Positions 61,180 to 64,000 of a stretch of 64,000 nucleotides of DNA are shown here, piece by piece. The DNA is from Microbacterium sp. (GTDB lineage: Bacteria; Actinomycetota; Actinomycetes; Actinomycetales; Microbacteriaceae): the NCBI RefSeq assembly GCF_031178445.1, contig NZ_JAPSIY010000004.1:62001-126000 (forward strand), given 5' to 3'. Made by a program: the position numbers and the translations under genes. A model generated the notes under the pieces. That model worked only from the letters and a program-made list of their open reading frames with translations. It made no database searches and had not been told where the DNA came from. The first letter of the stretch is position 1; each line of letters opens with the position of its first letter.

Positions 61180-61215
61180 GTAAACACGATAGTCCGTCGA
61201 CCGTGGTAGCGTCAA
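61174..61215 (-). promoter_or_regulatory. galT promoter with LacI-type operator
   Basis: On the minus strand TTGACG (61215-61210), 18 bases and TATCGT (61191-61186) form a promoter; 6 bases later comes GTG 61179, a leaderless layout. GTTTACGTGAAC (61185-61174) is a near-perfect palindrome around ACGT, typical of LacI-family operators, and covers the transcription start. The LacI gene lies divergently 88 bases beyond. Confidence 0.65.
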
Positions 61216-61302
61216 CACGCGGCCATGCCCGGCACGGGCCGGCCGCGACGGGGCCGGGTCGTCGTGCCGCATGCACGGCAACGCCGGTAGGAGAGTTGCG
61301 GA

Positions 61303-62295
61303 GTGCGGGGAGAGCGGATGCCGCAGGCGAGACGCGTGTCCATGGCGATGGTGGCCGAGCGTGCCGGGGTGTCGGGGCAGACCGTCTCGAGGGTGGCGAA
61401 CGACAGCCCCAAGGTCGACCCGGAGACCAGGCGCAGGGTCGAGCAGGCGATGTCCGAGCTCGGCTATCGGCCGAACCGGGCCGCCCGCGCCCTGCGCACC
61501 GGTCGCACGCACACGCTGGGACTCGTCGCGCAGACGCTCGCGAGCGTGGGCAACTCGCGCATGCTGCAGTCGGTCGCCGAGGCCGCGGCCGCGCGTGGAT
61601 ACGCGCTCACCGTGGTGACGCTCGGCGCAGACGGTGACATCGCCGGTGCCTTCGATCGGCTGCACGATCAGGGTGTCGACGGTGCGATCGTGCTGAACGA
61701 GGCGAGCGCCCTCGCCCGCGGCGCAGCATCCGCCGGCCTGCGACTGGTAGTGGTCGACTCGCCGCCCGACGAGCGCTTCACGGTGGTGGCGACGGATCAC
61801 GCCGCCGGGGCGCGGGCCGCGACCGAGCATCTGCTCGCGGCAGGGCACCACACGGTGCACCATCTTGCGGGCCCATCCGGCTCCTTCGCCGCCGCCGAGC
61901 GGGAGCGAGGTTGGCGGGAGGCCCTCGCATCCGCCGGGGCGCCGGCATCCGAACCTCTGCGCGGAGACTGGACATCGGCCTCCGGCCGTGCTCAGGCGGA
62001 GCGGATGCTCGATGCGCAGGTCACGGCGCTGTTCGCGGCCAACGACCAGATGGCGCTCGGCGCGCTGCGCGCTATCGCGGAATCGGGGCGGCGCGTGCCG
62101 CAGGATGTCGCGGTCATCGGATTCGACGACATCGCAGACGCGGCAGAGTTCATCCCTCCGCTCACCACCGTGCGCCAGGACTTCGACGCGCTCGGCGAAC
62201 ACGCCGTGCGCGCCCTCGTGGCCGCGGTCGAGGCCGGCGAGGAATCCGGCGACCTGCGGCTGGTGCCCGAGCTGGTGATGCGCGAAAGCGGCTGA
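61303..62295 (+). CDS. LacI family regulator, divergent from galTK
   Basis: A 330-residue repressor. The HTH and hinge read MAMVAERAGVSGQTVSRVAND and LGYRPNRAARALRTGRT (hinge with the usual N-R-A-A-R-L pattern); a periplasmic-binding-like sensor follows (VAVIGFDDIADAAEF). AGGAGAG (61289-61295) fits GTG 61303; ATG 61318 is another option. The operator over the galT start makes control of galTK by this protein very likely, with galactose or a derivative as inducer. Confidence 0.9.
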   Translation: MRGERMPQARRVSMAMVAERAGVSGQTVSRVANDSPKVDPETRRRVEQAMSELGYRPNRAARALRTGRTHTLGLVAQTLASVGNSRMLQSVAEAAAARGYALTVVTLGADGDIAGAFDRLHDQGVDGAIVLNEASALARGAASAGLRLVVVDSPPDERFTVVATDHAAGARAATEHLLAAGHHTVHHLAGPSGSFAAAERERGWREALASAGAPASEPLRGDWTSASGRAQAERMLDAQVTALFAANDQMALGALRAIAESGRRVPQDVAVIGFDDIADAAEFIPPLTTVRQDFDALGEHAVRALVAAVEAGEESGDLRLVPELVMRESG

Positions 62296-62308
62296 CGCGT
62301 CACCCGGC

Positions 62309-64000
62309 TCAGCGCAGTGCAGCCGCCTCGTCCGGCCGCATCTCGGTGCGCTCGCCGTCCGGCCAGGTGATGCGGAACACCGGCGAACCGGCGGCCTCTG
62401 CCGACGGTGCCGGCGGGGCGGCGGCGGGCGCACCCAGGAAGACGGCGACGATCTGCCAGTCTCCCGGTGACGCCTCCGTCTCGATCCACGGAACGGCGGT
62501 GCGCCCGTTCAGCGGCGTGACGTCGTCCTGCAGCAGCACCCCTTCGGTCACGTCCTTCAGGCCGTGCAGCGCGATGACGCGAGTGGCCAGTCGAGGCGAC
62601 TGCGCCCATGCCCCTTCGCGCACCTGGCTGTCCGGCGCGGTGAGGGCCCAGCCGCCGACGCGCAGTCGCCCGGATGCCGCGGCATCCGCTTCGCGCACCC
62701 TGACGAACCGCACTTCCCACGCACCGCGCACCACCGAGACCGTGTCGATCCAGGGGCCTTCGTCGGTGCGGCCGGCGTGCGTGCCGACTCCGATGTCGGC
62801 GGCGAGCCGCAAGCCGATCGGCCAGTGCGAGCGTGCCGTCGACGAACCGATCAGGGTCTGGTCGTCCAGCCGCGCCGTGCGCCCCGCGACGAACCCCGAC
62901 CGGTGGCTGGGCTGCCCGTCGCGCAGCAGTGCGACCGTGCCGTCGACGGGAGCGATCGCGGTGGCGCCGTCGAGCACGGGTGAGGTGGCCGTGGAGTATC
63001 CGAACTTCGCATACAACGGGGCGTCCGGGTGCAGGGTGCCCTCGACGCGGTGGTCGGTGCCGTGGTTGACGACCCGCACGATGCCGTCGTCGGCCGTGCC
63101 GATGGCCAGCCAGCCCGGCGCGGCGATGACCCGTGCGAACGAGCGGCGATCGATGGGCAGGGGCTGTTCCCGCGCGGTCCAGACGGGGTGCTCGGTGGGC
63201 AGGGCGAGCCCGAGCATCCCCTTCGACGCCCAGTACGGCGAGCCCAGCCCTGAGTAGGTCTGAGCGAGGGGCCGCCACGGGTGGTGCCAGCCGAGGGTGA
63301 GCACGCCGTCGGCGTCGGGGGCATCGTGCTCGACGAAGTGCCTCACCTGACCGCTGGCCGCGCGGCGCAGCAGCCCAGGATCGTGCCGCGAACGACCGTG
63401 GAACGCGGCGGCCCATGCGGGCGCTGCGGCGGCGAAGCGGTACGTCAGGCTGCGTCCCTGGAGCAGCGGTGCACCGTCGGCGCCGATGAGATGCAGGGCA
63501 TCGTCGAGATAATCGTCCAGGCGGGCGGCGTACCGCGCGATTCGGCTCGAGTGCTGCGGATCGTCGCGCACCATGTCCGCCCAGATCACGGGGTAGAACG
63601 GCAGTGCCCAGCCGCAGTAGTGATCGAAGTTGCGGCCGTCACCGTCGGCTACCCATCCGCCGTCGCGGTCGAAGGAATCGAGCAGAGCGAAGTCCTGCTC
63701 CCGGTCGGCGTCGGAGAACGGTCCGCCCACGCTCTCGAGAAACTGCTCGACCATGATGCGGAACCACGCCCAGTTGTTCGGCGGGTACGGGGCGCCGATG
63801 AATGTCGCCAGATAGTCGATGGTCTGCTGCTGAGCCTTCGCATCGAGCCTCGCCCACACCGTGTCGCGTGTCAGGTGCAGACCCAGCGCGAGCGCCGCCG
63901 CCTCGACCTTGGCCTGGTCGTGCTCGTCGGGACGCAGCCAGCGCTCCGGGTGACGGGGGTCCACACCGGCCGCAATGCCCTGTGCGTATCGTTCGGCGAG
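62309..64000 (-). CDS. DUF2264 family protein, 5' end outside window
   Basis: At least 563 residues are visible and the frame is open to the window edge, so the start lies beyond. NNWAWFRIMVEQFLESVGG, FDRDGGWVADGDGRNFDHYCGW and PYWASKGMLGLALP are typical of DUF2264, a group with an (alpha/alpha)-barrel-like N-terminal part found near polysaccharide-degrading genes and thought to act on glycans. A C-terminal beta-rich portion follows. No function is proven. It converges on the LacI gene with 13 bases between and no terminator visible. Confidence 0.82.
   Translation of the reverse strand, partial: LAERYAQGIAAGVDPRHPERWLRPDEHDQAKVEAAALALGLHLTRDTVWARLDAKAQQQTIDYLATFIGAPYPPNNWAWFRIMVEQFLESVGGPFSDADREQDFALLDSFDRDGGWVADGDGRNFDHYCGWALPFYPVIWADMVRDDPQHSSRIARYAARLDDYLDDALHLIGADGAPLLQGRSLTYRFAAAAPAWAAAFHGRSRHDPGLLRRAASGQVRHFVEHDAPDADGVLTLGWHHPWRPLAQTYSGLGSPYWASKGMLGLALPTEHPVWTAREQPLPIDRRSFARVIAAPGWLAIGTADDGIVRVVNHGTDHRVEGTLHPDAPLYAKFGYSTATSPVLDGATAIAPVDGTVALLRDGQPSHRSGFVAGRTARLDDQTLIGSSTARSHWPIGLRLAADIGVGTHAGRTDEGPWIDTVSVVRGAWEVRFVRVREADAAASGRLRVGGWALTAPDSQVREGAWAQSPRLATRVIALHGLKDVTEGVLLQDDVTPLNGRTAVPWIETEASPGDWQIVAVFLGAPAAAPPAPSAEAAGSPVFRITWPDGERTEMRPDEAAALR

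Overview
The window is high-GC DNA from an actinobacterium. Gram-positive-style lipoproteins, Tat signals, many leaderless promoter signatures and a PucR/Lrp/ROK/LacI regulator set fit a Microbacteriaceae member, most likely close to Microbacterium. The genus is inferred from codon style and gene content; there is no rRNA to confirm it. About 54 protein genes are packed tightly, often as ATGA-coupled operons. No gene-free stretch exceeds 300 bases; the longest is about 266 b at 30863-31128. I saw no rRNA, tRNA, CRISPR array, transposase or prophage gene.

Layout. 0-8 kb holds housekeeping and stress genes: a 5'-truncated ornithine aminotransferase, a MarR/MFS pair, CutC, a PRC-barrel protein, a lipase-like hydrolase, an LplB-LplA fusion and an orphan DNA methyltransferase. 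7.7-12.8 kb is a zinc uptake island (aztA facing aztB, an aztD-like gene, aztC and aztD) with one Zur-type box in the divergent promoter. 12.9-17.3 kb has a LysR regulator divergent from a bifunctional proline dehydrogenase/P5C dehydrogenase. 17.4-29.8 kb looks like a catabolic locus for a sulfated uronic-acid polysaccharide: a Tat-exported PL8 lyase, three signal-less sulfatases, a Gfo/Idh oxidoreductase, a GntR-LacI hybrid regulator and an ABC importer without its own ATPase. 29.8-38.8 kb is a mixed block of DoxX, a membrane protein, GNAT, a two-component system, a multicopper oxidase, a phosphotransferase, an S41 peptidase and a carboxylesterase, with related GTCGCC/GGCGAC palindromes in three gaps.

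39-54.7 kb is a large polyamine/omega-amino-acid region: potABCD plus an amidohydrolase, then two class III aminotransferases, a CoA-acylating semialdehyde dehydrogenase, a PucR regulator, a cupin, a PuuB-like FAD oxidoreductase, an Lrp regulator and a gamma-aminobutyraldehyde-type dehydrogenase. Together they could import polyamines and convert them to GABA and beta-alanine, and the latter to acetyl-CoA. 54.7-58.1 kb is a three-gene ROK / ChbG deacetylase / GPH symporter operon. 58.6-62.3 kb carries galT-galK with a divergent LacI regulator. The window ends inside a DUF2264 gene.

The strongest candidates for something new are the sulfated-polysaccharide locus with apparently cytoplasmic sulfatases and a 36-b inverted repeat in its divergent promoter, the zinc island with two unequal AztD paralogues, and the combined polyamine/beta-alanine region. 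All functions are read from motifs and context only; no database search was run.
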